In this document: positions 7,687 to 16,077 of the stretch, piece after piece
Layout of the letters: every line of letters begins with the position of its first letter
Numbering within the stretch: the stretch's first letter is position 1
Source: Halobellus captivus
GTDB taxonomy: Archaea; Halobacteriota; Halobacteria; Halobacteriales; Haloferacaceae
Length of the DNA: 64,000 nt
NCBI RefSeq assembly: GCF_007655485.1
Contig: NZ_VJXQ01000003.1
Location: 179,742 to 243,741 of the forward strand
Direction: 5' to 3'
Program-made: the position numbers and the translations under genes
Notes under the pieces: model-generated
Database searches by the model: none
The model's input: only the letters and a program-made list of their open reading frames with translations
Told to the model about the DNA's origin: nothing

Positions 7687-8985
7687 ATGTTTGACGGACT
7701 GAAAAAGAAACTCGACAGCTTCCGGGAGGACGTCGAGGAGACGGCCGAAGAGAACGCACCGGACGACGCCGACCTCGACGACCCCGGCGCGGCCGACACC
7801 GACGCGGTCGATGCTGAGGAGGTCGACACCGACGCCGAAGTGGCCGACGCCTCCGAACCCGAATCCACGGACCCGTCTACGGCCACCCCCACTGACGTTT
7901 CCGGAGCCGCAGAAACGGCCGAGTCGGCGGCTCGCGAGGCCGAACCCGTTGCTGAAGATGACGGGTCGATCGTCGAGGACGACACTTCGGATACCGAGGA
8001 CGGCACTCCGGATACCGAGGACGACAGACCGGCGTCTCTCGCGTCGGAGGAAGCCGCCGCTGCACTCCGAGAAGAAGAAGCGGAGGAGTCGGGGCCCGGC
8101 CGACTCAAGCGCGCGGCGGCCTTTGCCACCGGGAAGATCATCATCGAGGAGGAGGACCTCGAAGACCCGCTGTGGGAACTGGAAATGGCGCTCTTAGAGA
8201 GCGACGTCGAGATGAACGTCGCCGAGGAGATCCTCGACACTGTCCGCGAGAAGATGATCGGGGAGACGCGAGCGCAGGTCGAAACGACGGGTGAACTCGT
8301 CGAAACGGCGCTTCACGACGCCCTTTACGACGTGATCAGCGTCGGGCAGTTCGATTTCGACGGTCGCGTCGCCGAGAGCGAAAAACCGGTGACGATCATC
8401 TTCACCGGCGTCAACGGCGTCGGCAAGACGACGAGCATCGCGAAGATGGCGCGCTACTTCGAGAATCAGGGCCTATCGGTCGTCCTCGCGAACGGGGACA
8501 CCTACCGCGCGGGTGCGAACGAGCAGATCCAAAAGCACGCCGACAACCTCGGAACGAAGATCATCACCCACGAACAGGGCGGCGATCCGGCGGCCGTCCT
8601 GTACGACGCCGTCGAGTACGCCGAGGCGCACGACATCGACGTCGTCCTCGGCGACACCGCGGGTCGGCTCCACACCTCGAACGACCTGATGGCTCAACTC
8701 GAAAAGATCGACCGCGTCGTCGGACCCGATATGACGCTGTTCGTCGACGAGGCCGTCGCGGGCCAAGACGCCGTCGAACGCGCGAAGACGTTCAACGACG
8801 CCGCTGAGATTGACGGGGCGGTGCTGACGAAGGCCGACGCCGACTCCAACGGCGGCGCGGCCATCTCGATCGCCTACGTCACGGGCAAGCCGATTCTCTT
8901 TCTCGGAACCGGTCAGGGCTACGACGACATCGAACGCTTCGACCCCGAGCGGATGGTCGCGCGACTGGTCGGCGACGACGAGTAG
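7687..8985 (+). CDS. ftsY: Signal recognition particle receptor FtsY
   Basis: A 432-aa SRP receptor GTPase that docks SRP-ribosome complexes at the membrane. Residues about 15-135 form a very acidic A domain. The NG domain follows, with the P-loop GVNGVGKTTS near residue 241, DTAGRLH near 324, TKAD near 380, and the closing GTGQGYDD. The partner srp54 lies 200 bases downstream, and pfdA 38 bases upstream on the same strand. Confidence 0.95.
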   Translation: MFDGLKKKLDSFREDVEETAEENAPDDADLDDPGAADTDAVDAEEVDTDAEVADASEPESTDPSTATPTDVSGAAETAESAAREAEPVAEDDGSIVEDDTSDTEDGTPDTEDDRPASLASEEAAAALREEEAEESGPGRLKRAAAFATGKIIIEEEDLEDPLWELEMALLESDVEMNVAEEILDTVREKMIGETRAQVETTGELVETALHDALYDVISVGQFDFDGRVAESEKPVTIIFTGVNGVGKTTSIAKMARYFENQGLSVVLANGDTYRAGANEQIQKHADNLGTKIITHEQGGDPAAVLYDAVEYAEAHDIDVVLGDTAGRLHTSNDLMAQLEKIDRVVGPDMTLFVDEAVAGQDAVERAKTFNDAAEIDGAVLTKADADSNGGAAISIAYVTGKPILFLGTGQGYDDIERFDPERMVARLVGDDE

Positions 8986-9050
8986 GCCGCGCAGTTGATC
9001 GACGGGGCGGCCGACTCGGTCGTCGCGGTCGATCCCGCTTCCCTCCGCAG

Positions 9051-9140
9051 TCACTCCGCGGCAAGCGCCAGCCCCAGCGTGATCAGCGCGACGGCGGCGC
9101 AGAAGGCGAGATAGGTGGCGCGGGCGGGAACGAACGTCAC
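9051..9140 (-). CDS. Putative 29-aa single-span membrane peptide
   Basis: In the gap between ftsY and srp54, the minus strand encodes a 29-residue frame starting with GTG: a short polar start (about residues 2-7), a hydrophobic run TYLAFCAAVALITLGLALA, and a stop after AAE. The frame is closed upstream by TAA, and no ATG is available. Codon use is typical of the region (GCC, CTG, GTC). It could be a real small membrane protein or chance. No family is recognised. Confidence 0.35.
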   Translation of the reverse strand: MTFVPARATYLAFCAAVALITLGLALAAE

Positions 9141-9162
9141 AGCCGACGATGCTCGGGCTCGC

Positions 9163-9178
9163 AGAAAAAGCCTTTACC
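9163..9178 (+). promoter_or_regulatory. Promoter of srp54
   Basis: AGAAAAAGCCTTTACC, with a purine-rich BRE-like part and the TATA-like CCTTTACC, centred about 30 bases before the srp54 ATG. Confidence 0.4.
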
Positions 9179-9202
9179 CGCGCGGTGGCGTAGAGACGGG
9201 TA

Positions 9203-10609
9203 ATGGTACTCGATAATCTCGGGAGTTCCCTCCGCAGCAGTCTCGACAAGCTGCAGGGGAAGTCCCGCCTCGACGAGTCGGACGTCGAGGAAATCGTCAA
9301 GGAGATCCAGCGCTCGCTGCTCTCCGCCGACGTCGAGGTCGCACTCGTGATGGACCTCTCCTCGTCGATCAAAGAGCGCGCGACCGAGGAAGAACCGCCC
9401 GCGGGAACGTCCGCCCGGGATCACGTCCTCAAGATCGTCTACGAGGAACTCGTCGGTCTCGTCGGCGAATCGACCGACCTCCCGCTGGAACCGCAGACAA
9501 TCCTCCTCGCCGGGCTGCAGGGATCCGGTAAGACCACGAGCGCCGCGAAGATGGCGTGGTGGTTCTCGAAGAAGGGGCTTCGCCCCGCCGTCATCCAGAC
9601 GGACACGTTCCGCCCCGGCGCGTACGATCAGGCCAAGCAGATGTGCGAGCGCGCCGAGGTGGAGTTCTACGGCGACCCAGACGAGTCCGATCCCGTCAAA
9701 ATCGCCCGCGAGGGCCTCGAAGCGACCGAGGACGCCGACGTCCACATCGTCGACACCGCCGGTCGGCACGCGCTCGAAGACGACCTCATCGCCGAGATCG
9801 AGGAGATCGAGTCGGTCGTCGAACCGGATCGCTCGCTGCTCGTCCTCGACGCCGCGATCGGACAGGGTGCGAAGGAGCAGGCTCGCGAGTTCGACGACGC
9901 GATCGGCATCGGCGGCGTCGTCGTCACCAAACTCGACGGCACGGCGAAGGGCGGCGGCGCGCTGACCGCCGTCAACGAAACCGGCTCCTCGATCGCCTTT
10001 TTGGGCACGGGCGAGACCGTCCAGGACATCGAGCGCTTCGAGCCCAACGGCTTCATCTCCCGGCTGCTCGGGATGGGCGACCTCAAGCAGCTCTCCGAGC
10101 GCGTCGAGCGCGCGATGGCCGAGACGGGGGACGAAGACGACGACTGGAGCCCCGAGGACATCATGGAGGGGTCGTTCACCCTCAAGGACATGCAGAAGCA
10201 GATGGAGGCGATGAACCGGATGGGGCCGCTCGATCAGGTGCTCGATATGATCCCGGGCCTCGGCGGCGGCTTCAAAGATCAGCTTCCGGACGACGCGATG
10301 GACGTCACGCAGGACCGGATGCACTCCTTCGACGTCGTGATGGACTCGATGACCGAGGACGAACTGGAGAACCCGCGCTCGATCGGCGCCTCCCGCGTCC
10401 GCCGGATCGCCCGCGGATCCGGAAAGAACGAGGAAACCGTCCGCGAACTCCTCGAACAGCACAAGATGATGGAGCAGACCATCCAGCAGTTCCAGGGGAT
10501 GGGCGACGGCGATATGCAGCGGATGATGAAGAAACTCCAGAACCAGGGTGGTGGCGGCGGAATGGGCGGTCTCGGCGGCGGCGGTGGCGGTCTCGGGCCG
10601 TTCGGCTAA
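9203..10609 (+). CDS. srp54: Signal recognition particle protein SRP54
   Basis: A 468-aa SRP GTPase that binds signal sequences of nascent membrane and secreted proteins. Visible: N domain (residues 1-90), G domain with the P-loop [13 protein letters not shown] near residue 106, DTAGRH near 182, and [13 protein letters not shown] near 242. A Met-rich M domain runs from about residue 300 ([20 protein letters not shown]). The extreme C-terminus is a glycine-rich tail ending GGLGPFG. Its membrane receptor FtsY is encoded just upstream. Confidence 0.96.
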   Translation: MVLDNLGSSLRSSLDKLQGKSRLDESDVEEIVKEIQRSLLSADVEVALVMDLSSSIKERATEEEPPAGTSARDHVLKIVYEELVGLVGESTDLPLEPQTILLAGLQGSGKTTSAAKMAWWFSKKGLRPAVIQTDTFRPGAYDQAKQMCERAEVEFYGDPDESDPVKIAREGLEATEDADVHIVDTAGRHALEDDLIAEIEEIESVVEPDRSLLVLDAAIGQGAKEQAREFDDAIGIGGVVVTKLDGTAKGGGALTAVNETGSSIAFLGTGETVQDIERFEPNGFISRLLGMGDLKQLSERVERAMAETGDEDDDWSPEDIMEGSFTLKDMQKQMEAMNRMGPLDQVLDMIPGLGGGFKDQLPDDAMDVTQDRMHSFDVVMDSMTEDELENPRSIGASRVRRIARGSGKNEETVRELLEQHKMMEQTIQQFQGMGDGDMQRMMKKLQNQGGGGGMGGLGGGGGGLGPFG

Positions 10610-10721
10610 GCACGACGTTCGGTTCGATTGAGTAGGGCGCTCGTCCGACTGACTCGCCCGCTGATTGCGCGACTGTCCGAGACACGTCCGATTTTTCACC
10701 CCTCCGGTCGTCGGTCGTGGT

Positions 10722-11303
10722 ATGACCGTCCGGGACGTGGCTCGCGAGGCCTACCGCGAGGCGCTCCCAGCCCTCGCTGCGAGCCTTGTCGGGGGCCTCG
10801 TCGCGGGCGTTATTCTCAGCGGAATGCGTGCGGAGCTACGAGCCGTGCCGGGGCTCTTGGTTCTCGTCCCGGCGCTGCTCGCGACGCGCGGAAACGTCTA
10901 CGGCTCGCTCGGCGCGCGCATCTCGACGGCGCTTCATCAGGGTCTCATCGAACCGCGGGTCCGCGGCGGCGACGAGCGGCTTCGAGCGGCGGTGGCCGCG
11001 GCGCTCGCGAACGGCCTGTTGGTGTCGACGTTCGCGGCCGCCGCGGCGTTCGCCGTCCTCACGCTCCTCGGTGACACGGTCGCGCCGTTTCCGATCCTCG
11101 TCGCAACCGCGCTCGTCTCCGGGATCCTCTCCGGCGTCGCGCTCGCGGGTGTCGTCGTCACCGCGGTGTTCGCCGGATACCGTCGCGGACGGGATCCGGA
11201 CACGCTCGTGGGGCCGCTCGTGACGACGACCGGGGACCTGTTCGGGATGCTCTTTCTGCTCGTCGCAGTCAGGTTCGTTCTGGCCGTCGCGGGGGTGCTC
11301 TGA
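10722..11303 (+). CDS. MgtE/SLC41-type transporter half, first of pair
   Basis: A 193-aa membrane protein consisting only of one MgtE-type integral membrane domain with about five helices. The SLC41/MgtE signature is seen as VPALLATRGNVYGSLGARIS, where GN and the following small/Arg residues line the Mg2+ path in MgtE. It lacks the cytosolic N domain and CBS pair of bacterial MgtE. The next gene is a second half-sized copy starting at the base after this stop, so the two probably form a heterodimeric divalent-cation channel or exporter in the cell membrane. Substrate unproven. Confidence 0.8.
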   Translation: MTVRDVAREAYREALPALAASLVGGLVAGVILSGMRAELRAVPGLLVLVPALLATRGNVYGSLGARISTALHQGLIEPRVRGGDERLRAAVAAALANGLLVSTFAAAAAFAVLTLLGDTVAPFPILVATALVSGILSGVALAGVVVTAVFAGYRRGRDPDTLVGPLVTTTGDLFGMLFLLVAVRFVLAVAGVL

Positions 11304-11861
11304 GTGCCGACCGAGTGGACCGTCCGCGCGATCACGCGCGCGATGCTCCCGGTGTTGCTCGTCCTCACGCTCGTCGAGATCGGCAGCGGGTTGGTGTTGG
11401 GGCAGTTCGAGGCGCAGCTGTTGCGGTACCCCTCCCTGCTGGCACTCGTTCCGGTGACGATCGGCACCGCGGGGAACCTCGGGAGCGTCCTCGCGGCGCG
11501 GCTCTCGACGTCGTTTCACCTCGGGACGCTCTCGTTCGATATCGACGACGAGCACCTCGTCGGCAACGCGGCCGCCACGTTCGCGCTCGCGCTCTCGATC
11601 TTCCCGATCGTTGGCGTGGGCGCGTGGGGCCTCACCGCGCTCGTGAGCGGCGTTCGTCTGTCGCTGTGGACCGTCGTCGCGATCTCGGTCGCCTCGGGCA
11701 TCGCGCTGGCGGTGCTCGTGATCGTCGTGACGCTCTCGGCGACGTACGTCGCCTACCGGTTCAGCCTCGATCCCGACGACGTCGTGATCCCCGTCGTCAC
11801 CAACACCTGCGACGTTCTGGGCGTCGTGGTCCTGTTCGCGACGGTCCAAGCGTTGCTCTGA
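11304..11861 (+). CDS. MgtE/SLC41-type transporter half, second of pair
   Basis: A 185-aa single MgtE membrane domain starting with GTG directly after the stop of the first half. The signature segment is VPVTIGTAGNLGSVLAARLS, and DPDDVVIPVVTNTCDVLG near the C-terminus mirrors DPDTLVGPLVTTTGDLFG in its partner. The mirrored motifs suggest an ancient duplication giving two unequal halves. No regulatory CBS or N domain is present, so gating by cytosolic Mg2+ would have to differ from classical MgtE. Confidence 0.8.
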   Translation: MPTEWTVRAITRAMLPVLLVLTLVEIGSGLVLGQFEAQLLRYPSLLALVPVTIGTAGNLGSVLAARLSTSFHLGTLSFDIDDEHLVGNAAATFALALSIFPIVGVGAWGLTALVSGVRLSLWTVVAISVASGIALAVLVIVVTLSATYVAYRFSLDPDDVVIPVVTNTCDVLGVVVLFATVQALL

Positions 11862-11941
11862 GCGATTGTCCTTCCACGGGGGCGAGACGTGCGGAGCTAC
11901 TGAACCGACGCCGATTAGTCGGTCGCCGCCGAAAGATCGCT

Positions 11942-13021
11942 ATGGAACTGGGGGCCGTTGCCGGGACCGTGTGGCCAGTCCTCGCAGAGGTCGCACCCCG
12001 AGTGGCCCGTATCTCTGTTTTCATCGCGGTCGGCGTCTTTCTCGCGAACGTCACCGTCGAATTCGGCCTCGTCGAGCGGATCGCGACGGTGTCGACGTAC
12101 CTCACGCGACCGGCGAACCTCCCGGACGAGGTGGGTGCCGCGATCGTCACGACAGCGGCGTCGACGACGGCGGGCTACGGGATGCTCGCCGAGTTCCGCG
12201 AGTCCGGTCGGTTGGACGACACGGAGACGCTCGTCGCCGTCACGATGAACACGTTCTTCGGCTTCGTCCAGCATATTTTCACGTTCTACGCGCCGGTGTT
12301 GATCCCGATTCTCGGCCTCGAAGTCGGTCTGCTCTACGTCGGCGCGCGCGCCGCGATCGCGCTCGGAATCACGGTTGCCGGGGTGGTCGCGGGCGCGGTG
12401 TTGCTCTCGGGGCGGTCGGCGGCAGCCGAACCGGACGGTGAAGCCCCGACGACCCCAGACGGCGGGACCGAAGCGAGCGCAGGAGACGGATCGGCCTCAC
12501 CGACTCCCGACGCCGAGACCGGTGACGCCACCCCCAAGACCGTTCGCGCCGACGCCGACGAATCCGATCCACCGGGTTCGGTACTCCGGACCGCCGCGGA
12601 GAAGACGTGGCCGAAGCTGCGGCGCATCGTGCCGCGGCTCGCGATCGTGTACGCGCTCGTCACGCTCCTCGTCCGGACGCAGGATCTGGAATCGGCCACG
12701 GCGTCGGCCGAGCCCCTGACGGCGCTGCTCGGGCTTCCGGGGGCGTCGCTGCCGGTGATCGCGGTCTTCGCGTTCGACACCACCGCGGGTGCCGCGACGA
12801 TCGCGCCGATGATCGGCTCGACGTTCACCCCGCGAACCGCCGTGGCGACGATGCTCCTCGGCGGTATCATCTCCTTCGCGGTGTCGACGTTCAAGCGCTC
12901 GATCCCGTTTCAGTACGGCATCTGGGGACCGGCGTTCGGCTCGAAGGTCATCGCGGTCAACACGGCGCTGAAGGTCGTGTTCATCGCCGCCGCGCTGGCC
13001 GTGCTTCTCGTTCCCGTTTGA
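11942..13021 (+). CDS. Gate-domain (nucleoside recognition) membrane protein
   Basis: A 359-aa protein with two hydrophobic Gate-like halves (about residues 8-155 and 215-358). A hydrophilic, acidic, Pro/Thr/Asp-rich linker of about 60 residues joins them. Motifs such as VTTAASTTAGYGMLAEF and AFDTTAGAATIAPMIGS mirror each other in the two halves. The family is described as nucleoside recognition or spore-maturation-like; the substrate is unknown. It follows the two MgtE halves on the same strand after 80 bases, which hints at ion or metal traffic. Its last codons and stop lie inside a tandem repeat. Confidence 0.75.
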   Translation: MELGAVAGTVWPVLAEVAPRVARISVFIAVGVFLANVTVEFGLVERIATVSTYLTRPANLPDEVGAAIVTTAASTTAGYGMLAEFRESGRLDDTETLVAVTMNTFFGFVQHIFTFYAPVLIPILGLEVGLLYVGARAAIALGITVAGVVAGAVLLSGRSAAAEPDGEAPTTPDGGTEASAGDGSASPTPDAETGDATPKTVRADADESDPPGSVLRTAAEKTWPKLRRIVPRLAIVYALVTLLVRTQDLESATASAEPLTALLGLPGASLPVIAVFAFDTTAGAATIAPMIGSTFTPRTAVATMLLGGIISFAVSTFKRSIPFQYGIWGPAFGSKVIAVNTALKVVFIAAALAVLLVPV

Positions 13022-13085
13022 GCGTCGGGGACGGCGTTCTGTCTGAGCGTCGGGGACGGAGTTCCCGTCTGAGCGTCGAAGGCGA
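13010..13085. repeat. Tandem repeat that copies the 3' end of the Gate-protein gene
   Basis: Three units of 25-26 bp: 13010-13035, 13036-13060 and 13061-13085. Each reads roughly GTTCCCGTCTGAGCGTCGGGG plus ACGG. Unit 1 contains the real last codons and TGA stop of the Gate-domain gene at 13019-13021; units 2 and 3 repeat that TGA in the same context. The array fills the space before the convergent UPF0201 gene. Confidence 0.85.
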
Positions 13086-13093
13086 AGAGTGCG

Positions 13094-13513
13094 CTACTCG
13101 CGCTCGTCCGGATCGATCGGTCGTCCGTCCTCCGTCGGCGGCGCGACGTGGTCGATGTACGACTCGACGTCGGGCTCGGTGACGGTGACGTGCACCTGGA
13201 TGTCGCCGAGTTCGTCGGGGTTCCCGACCGCGAAGTTGATGACGCCTTTGAACGCCGCCTGCTTCTTCAGCGCGAACGAGAATCCCTCGTCGTCCACGCG
13301 CTTGAAGAACTCCGTCCGGGCGGTTTCGAGAATCGCCTGTTGGTGTAACCGCTCGGAGAACCGCTCTAACGAGTGCGTCTCCCCGACGAGTTCGCCGGGC
13401 CGGTGTTCGAAATCGACGTTCGGAAAGAGGTTCCGAACGGCGTCCTCGACGCGGTCGGTCACTTCGGTGTCGCGGACCGGGACGACGATCTGGGCCTCGA
13501 CGCGGTAGATCAT
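13094..13513 (-). CDS. UPF0201 family protein (RNA-binding-like)
   Basis: A 139-aa protein of the archaeal UPF0201 family. The N-terminus MIYRVEAQIVVPVRDTEV and the segment FALKKQAAFKGVINFA are typical. The fold has been likened to RNA-binding ribosomal protein L5, but function is unproven. Its start overlaps the stop of the upstream UPF0200 gene by four bases; the two are neighbours in many archaea, suggesting a shared role. Confidence 0.85.
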   Translation of the reverse strand: MIYRVEAQIVVPVRDTEVTDRVEDAVRNLFPNVDFEHRPGELVGETHSLERFSERLHQQAILETARTEFFKRVDDEGFSFALKKQAAFKGVINFAVGNPDELGDIQVHVTVTEPDVESYIDHVAPPTEDGRPIDPDERE

Positions 13514-14154
13514 CGCGACTCACCGGCGTCGGCCTCGGGGGCCGAGTTGTGGTCGTGGTCGTTTCCCGGACGCTCGGCGATTTCGACGTACTCGTCGTGC
13601 GTGAGGCTCTCGATATTGTCGGTGAGAACCGCTCGGATGCGCTCGCGGAACGCAGACAGCGTGTCGGTGTTTTCGACGACGACGTCGGCGTCGGCCATCA
13701 CGTCTCCCATCCCGAACCCGAGTTCGCGCTCCTCGCGCTCGCGGAGGGCCGCTCGATCGACGTCGGAGTCGTCGCGGTCGCGTTCCAGAAGCCGCTCGGC
13801 GCGGGTCTCGAACGGGGCCTCGATGCTCACGAGCAGGAACTCCTCGCCGAACGCCTCGCGGAAGCGATCGAGTTCGACGCCCGAGCGGAGGCCGTCGACG
13901 AGAACGACGTCGTTCGTCTCCAGTTCGGACTGGATGAGGGGGAGTGACTGCTCGGCGATGGCCGCAGGCCCGCCCTCTTCGCGGAGCGTCCGCGCCATCT
14001 GACCGTGATGCTCTGCGGGGTCGAGGCCGCGTTCGCGGCAGGCCTCGCGGATCACGTCGCCCATCGTGACGACCGGAACGCCGATCTCGCGGGCGACGGC
14101 GGCGGCCTCGCCCTTGCCGCTGCCGGGCAGTCCGACGGTGCCGATGACCTTCAT
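13510..14154 (-). CDS. UPF0200 family P-loop kinase-like protein
   Basis: A 214-aa P-loop protein resembling dephospho-CoA or nucleotide kinases. The Walker A sequence GLPGSGKGEAA is near residues 7-17, followed by VVTMGDVIREACRERG and a VDGLRSGVELDRFRE motif. The C-terminal 25 residues are an acidic/His tail. It may phosphorylate a small molecule, but the substrate is unknown. MKVIGTVG is chosen as start over one eight codons upstream because it places the P-loop at the usual distance. Coupled by ATGA overlap to the UPF0201 gene. Confidence 0.83.
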   Translation of the reverse strand: MKVIGTVGLPGSGKGEAAAVAREIGVPVVTMGDVIREACRERGLDPAEHHGQMARTLREEGGPAAIAEQSLPLIQSELETNDVVLVDGLRSGVELDRFREAFGEEFLLVSIEAPFETRAERLLERDRDDSDVDRAALREREERELGFGMGDVMADADVVVENTDTLSAFRERIRAVLTDNIESLTHDEYVEIAERPGNDHDHNSAPEADAGESR

Positions 14155-14286
14155 TACGCGTCGATTCACGGCACCCAACCTTACGCGTTGCGCTCGGCGC
14201 TCCCGTTGTCCTCTGACGTCTCGGTACTCCGCTCCCGACGCGAAACCCGTACGCCTTTTTACCCGCCGCCGAGTTGACAGTGCCGA

Positions 14287-14360
14287 GGGCGCGTAGCTCA
14301 GTCGGACAGAGCGTCGGACTTCTAATCCGATGGTCGCGGGTTCGAATCCCGTCGCGCTCG
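14287..14360 (+). tRNA. tRNA-Arg (anticodon UCU)
   Basis: A 74-base cloverleaf without intron. Acceptor GGGCGCG (14287-14293) pairs with CGCGCTC (14353-14359, one G-U). D stem GCTC/GAGC; anticodon stem TCGGA/TCCGA with loop CTTCTAA giving anticodon TCT at 14321-14323; T stem GCGGG/CCCGT with loop TTCGAAT. No CCA is encoded. A T-rich TATA-like stretch (CCTTTTTACCC, about 14254-14264) sits about 25-30 bases upstream. It reads AGA/AGG, rare codons in this GC-rich DNA. Decayed copies of its 3' half follow downstream. Confidence 0.95.
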
Positions 14361-14620
14361 TTCGGCCTTCGGCCTCACTCGCGCGACGTACTCCCGATCG
14401 CTTCGCTCTCGGGAGTCCCGTCGCGCTCTTCTACACGGCGGCGAGCGGAGCGACCAGCGAACCGACATATGAGACTCGAATCAGAGAGGAGCCTCGCTCC
14501 GACTGTGGTTCGAATTTCACCGCACTCGTGAAATCTCCGATTTCACTCACGAGGCGATTTCCCGCTCACTTCGTTTGCGGGGATCCCGTCACGCTCTCCC
14601 CGATCCGTCCCTATGAGAGC
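14361..14620. repeat. Degenerate copies of the tRNA-Arg 3' end
   Basis: A 300-base gap after tRNA-Arg with no convincing gene. It holds three decayed versions of the tRNA T-arm/acceptor sequence GGTTCGAATCCCGTCGCGCTC: at 14411-14428 (GGGAGTCCCGTCGCGCTC), at 14505-14528 (GTGGTTCGAATTTCACCGCACT plus CG) and at 14577-14596 (GCGGGGATCCCGTCACGCTC). They are spaced 70-95 bases apart. This is what repeated integration or excision at the tRNA 3' end would leave. Confidence 0.7.
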
Positions 14621-14636
14621 GCCAAAGCGTTTAATC
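14621..14636 (+). promoter_or_regulatory. Promoter of mdh
   Basis: GCCAAAGCGTTTAATC: a BRE-like CCAAAG next to the TATA-like CGTTTAAT, centred about 31 bases before the mdh ATG. Confidence 0.5.
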
Positions 14637-14662
14637 GACCACAGCGGCAACTCTCACCCGTT

Positions 14663-15577
14663 ATGACGAAAGTCAGCGTGGTCGGTGCGGCCGGAACTGT
14701 CGGCGCGGCGGCCGGGTACAATCTCGCGCTCAGGGACGTGGTCGACGAACTCGTCTTCGTCGACATCCCCGACAAGGAGGACGAGACCGTCGGGCAGGCG
14801 GCCGACGCGAACCACGGGGTCGCCTACGACTCCAATACCGAGGTCGTCCAGGGCACCTACGAGGACACGGCCGGGTCCGACGTCGTCGTCATTACCGCGG
14901 GAATCCCCCGCCAACCCGGACAGACCCGGATCGATCTGGCGGGCGACAACGCGCCGATTATGGAGGATATCGGCTCTTCGCTCGCGGAGTACAACGACGA
15001 CTTCGTCTCCGTCACCACCTCGAACCCCGTCGATCTGCTGAACCGCCACCTCTACGAGTCGGGCGAGCGCGACCGCCACACGGTAATCGGCTTCGGCGGC
15101 CGCCTCGACTCCGCGCGCTTCCGGTACGTACTCAGCCAGCGCTTCGGTGCGCCCGTAAAGAACGTCGAGGCGACGATCCTCGGCGAGCACGGCGACGCGC
15201 AGGTCCCCGTCTTCTCGAAGGTCCGGATCAATGGCGCGGATCCGGAGTTCTCGGCCGCCGAGCGCGAGGAGATCCTCGGCGACCTCACGAAGTCTGCGAT
15301 GGACGTCATCGAGCGGAAGGGGGCGACACAGTGGGGTCCGGCGACGGGCGTGGCCCATATGGTCGAGGCGATCCTCCGCGACACCGGCGAGGTGCTCCCC
15401 GGTTCGATCGTTCTCGACGGCGAGTTCGGCTACGAGAACACCGCCGTCGGCGTGCCGCTGAAACTCGGCTCCGACGGCGTCGAGGAGGTCGTCGAGTGGG
15501 AACTCGACGAGTACGAGGCGGACCTGCTGGACGACGCCGCGGAGAAACTGTCCGAGCAGTACGAGACGCTCTCGTAG
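14663..15577 (+). CDS. mdh: Malate dehydrogenase (LDH-like)
   Basis: A 304-aa NAD-dependent malate dehydrogenase of the LDH-like tetrameric type known from haloarchaea, catalysing malate/oxaloacetate interconversion in the TCA cycle. Rossmann motif [11 protein letters not shown] at residues 8-18; the Asp of FVDIPDKE after beta-2 favours NAD. Active-site loop [13 protein letters not shown] carries the substrate arginines, [10 protein letters not shown] the second arginine site, and [12 protein letters not shown] the catalytic His. The long upstream open frame is rejected because it runs through the tRNA remnants. Confidence 0.95.
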   Translation: MTKVSVVGAAGTVGAAAGYNLALRDVVDELVFVDIPDKEDETVGQAADANHGVAYDSNTEVVQGTYEDTAGSDVVVITAGIPRQPGQTRIDLAGDNAPIMEDIGSSLAEYNDDFVSVTTSNPVDLLNRHLYESGERDRHTVIGFGGRLDSARFRYVLSQRFGAPVKNVEATILGEHGDAQVPVFSKVRINGADPEFSAAEREEILGDLTKSAMDVIERKGATQWGPATGVAHMVEAILRDTGEVLPGSIVLDGEFGYENTAVGVPLKLGSDGVEEVVEWELDEYEADLLDDAAEKLSEQYETLS

Positions 15578-15584
15578 CTGGGAG

Positions 15585-15983
15585 TTACACGCTCGCTGGC
15601 TGGAACCGCGAGAGGTACGATGCCAGATCGGTCGTCGTCACGATGCCGATCACGGTCCCGTCGTCGTCGACAACGGGCACGTGGTGGATGCGGTGTTCGA
15701 CCATCGATTCGGCGACGTCGGCGATCGGGATCTGCGCACCCGTCGTCACATCGACCGGCATCATGTACGCCGACACCGGCGTCTGGTCCTTCGGCTTCCG
15801 CTCGGCGACGATCTTCACGAAATCGGTGTTGGTCAGGATACCCACCAACTCCCCGTCGTCGACGACCACGACCGATCCGATCTCGGCGTCCAGCATCTCT
15901 TGGGCGGCCTCCTCGACTAACGTGTCGGGAGAGACGGTGTGTACCGGCGAGGACATCACTCGTGCGACAAAAATATCGTCCAT
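15585..15983 (-). CDS. Two-CBS-domain protein
   Basis: A 132-aa protein consisting of two CBS domains (about residues 8-60 and 73-130), each with the typical end motif: EIGSVVVVDDGELVGILTNTDF and IHHVPVVDDDGTVIGIVTTTDL. Such stand-alone pairs bind adenosyl nucleotides and act as sensors; the controlled partner is unknown. Convergent with mdh, seven bases apart. A TATA-like CCTTAATAG on the minus strand at 16007-16015, about 28 bases from the start, supports the chosen ATG. Confidence 0.9.
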   Translation of the reverse strand: MDDIFVARVMSSPVHTVSPDTLVEEAAQEMLDAEIGSVVVVDDGELVGILTNTDFVKIVAERKPKDQTPVSAYMMPVDVTTGAQIPIADVAESMVEHRIHHVPVVDDDGTVIGIVTTTDLASYLSRFQPASV

Positions 15984-16006
15984 AGTACGATGTCGTGTGT
16001 TAACTA

Positions 16007-16015
16007 CTATTAAGG
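16007..16015 (-). promoter_or_regulatory. TATA box of the CBS-protein gene
   Basis: On the minus strand, CCTTAATAG lies about 28 bases before the CBS-protein ATG, the spacing expected for a leaderless archaeal transcript. Confidence 0.45.
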
Positions 16016-16040
16016 ATTTGGCTCGCGGTGGTCGATGTCG

Positions 16041-16056
16041 GGCGAACGTTTATACC
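16041..16056 (+). promoter_or_regulatory. Orphan promoter facing an intergenic region
   Basis: GGCGAACGTTTATACC fits a haloarchaeal BRE-TATA core promoter very well but is not followed by an open reading frame on this strand. The expected transcription start is near 16078. Confidence 0.45.
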
Positions 16057-16077
16057 CGGAGACGAGGCCAGCACCGC

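Noticed and set aside
9137-10699. 520-codon frame antisense to srp54
   Set aside because: Typical GC-rich antisense frame; composition reflects the real gene on the other strand.
14361-14620. Second tRNA gene downstream of tRNA-Arg
   Set aside because: Only T-arm and acceptor remnants are found; no D-arm or anticodon arm.
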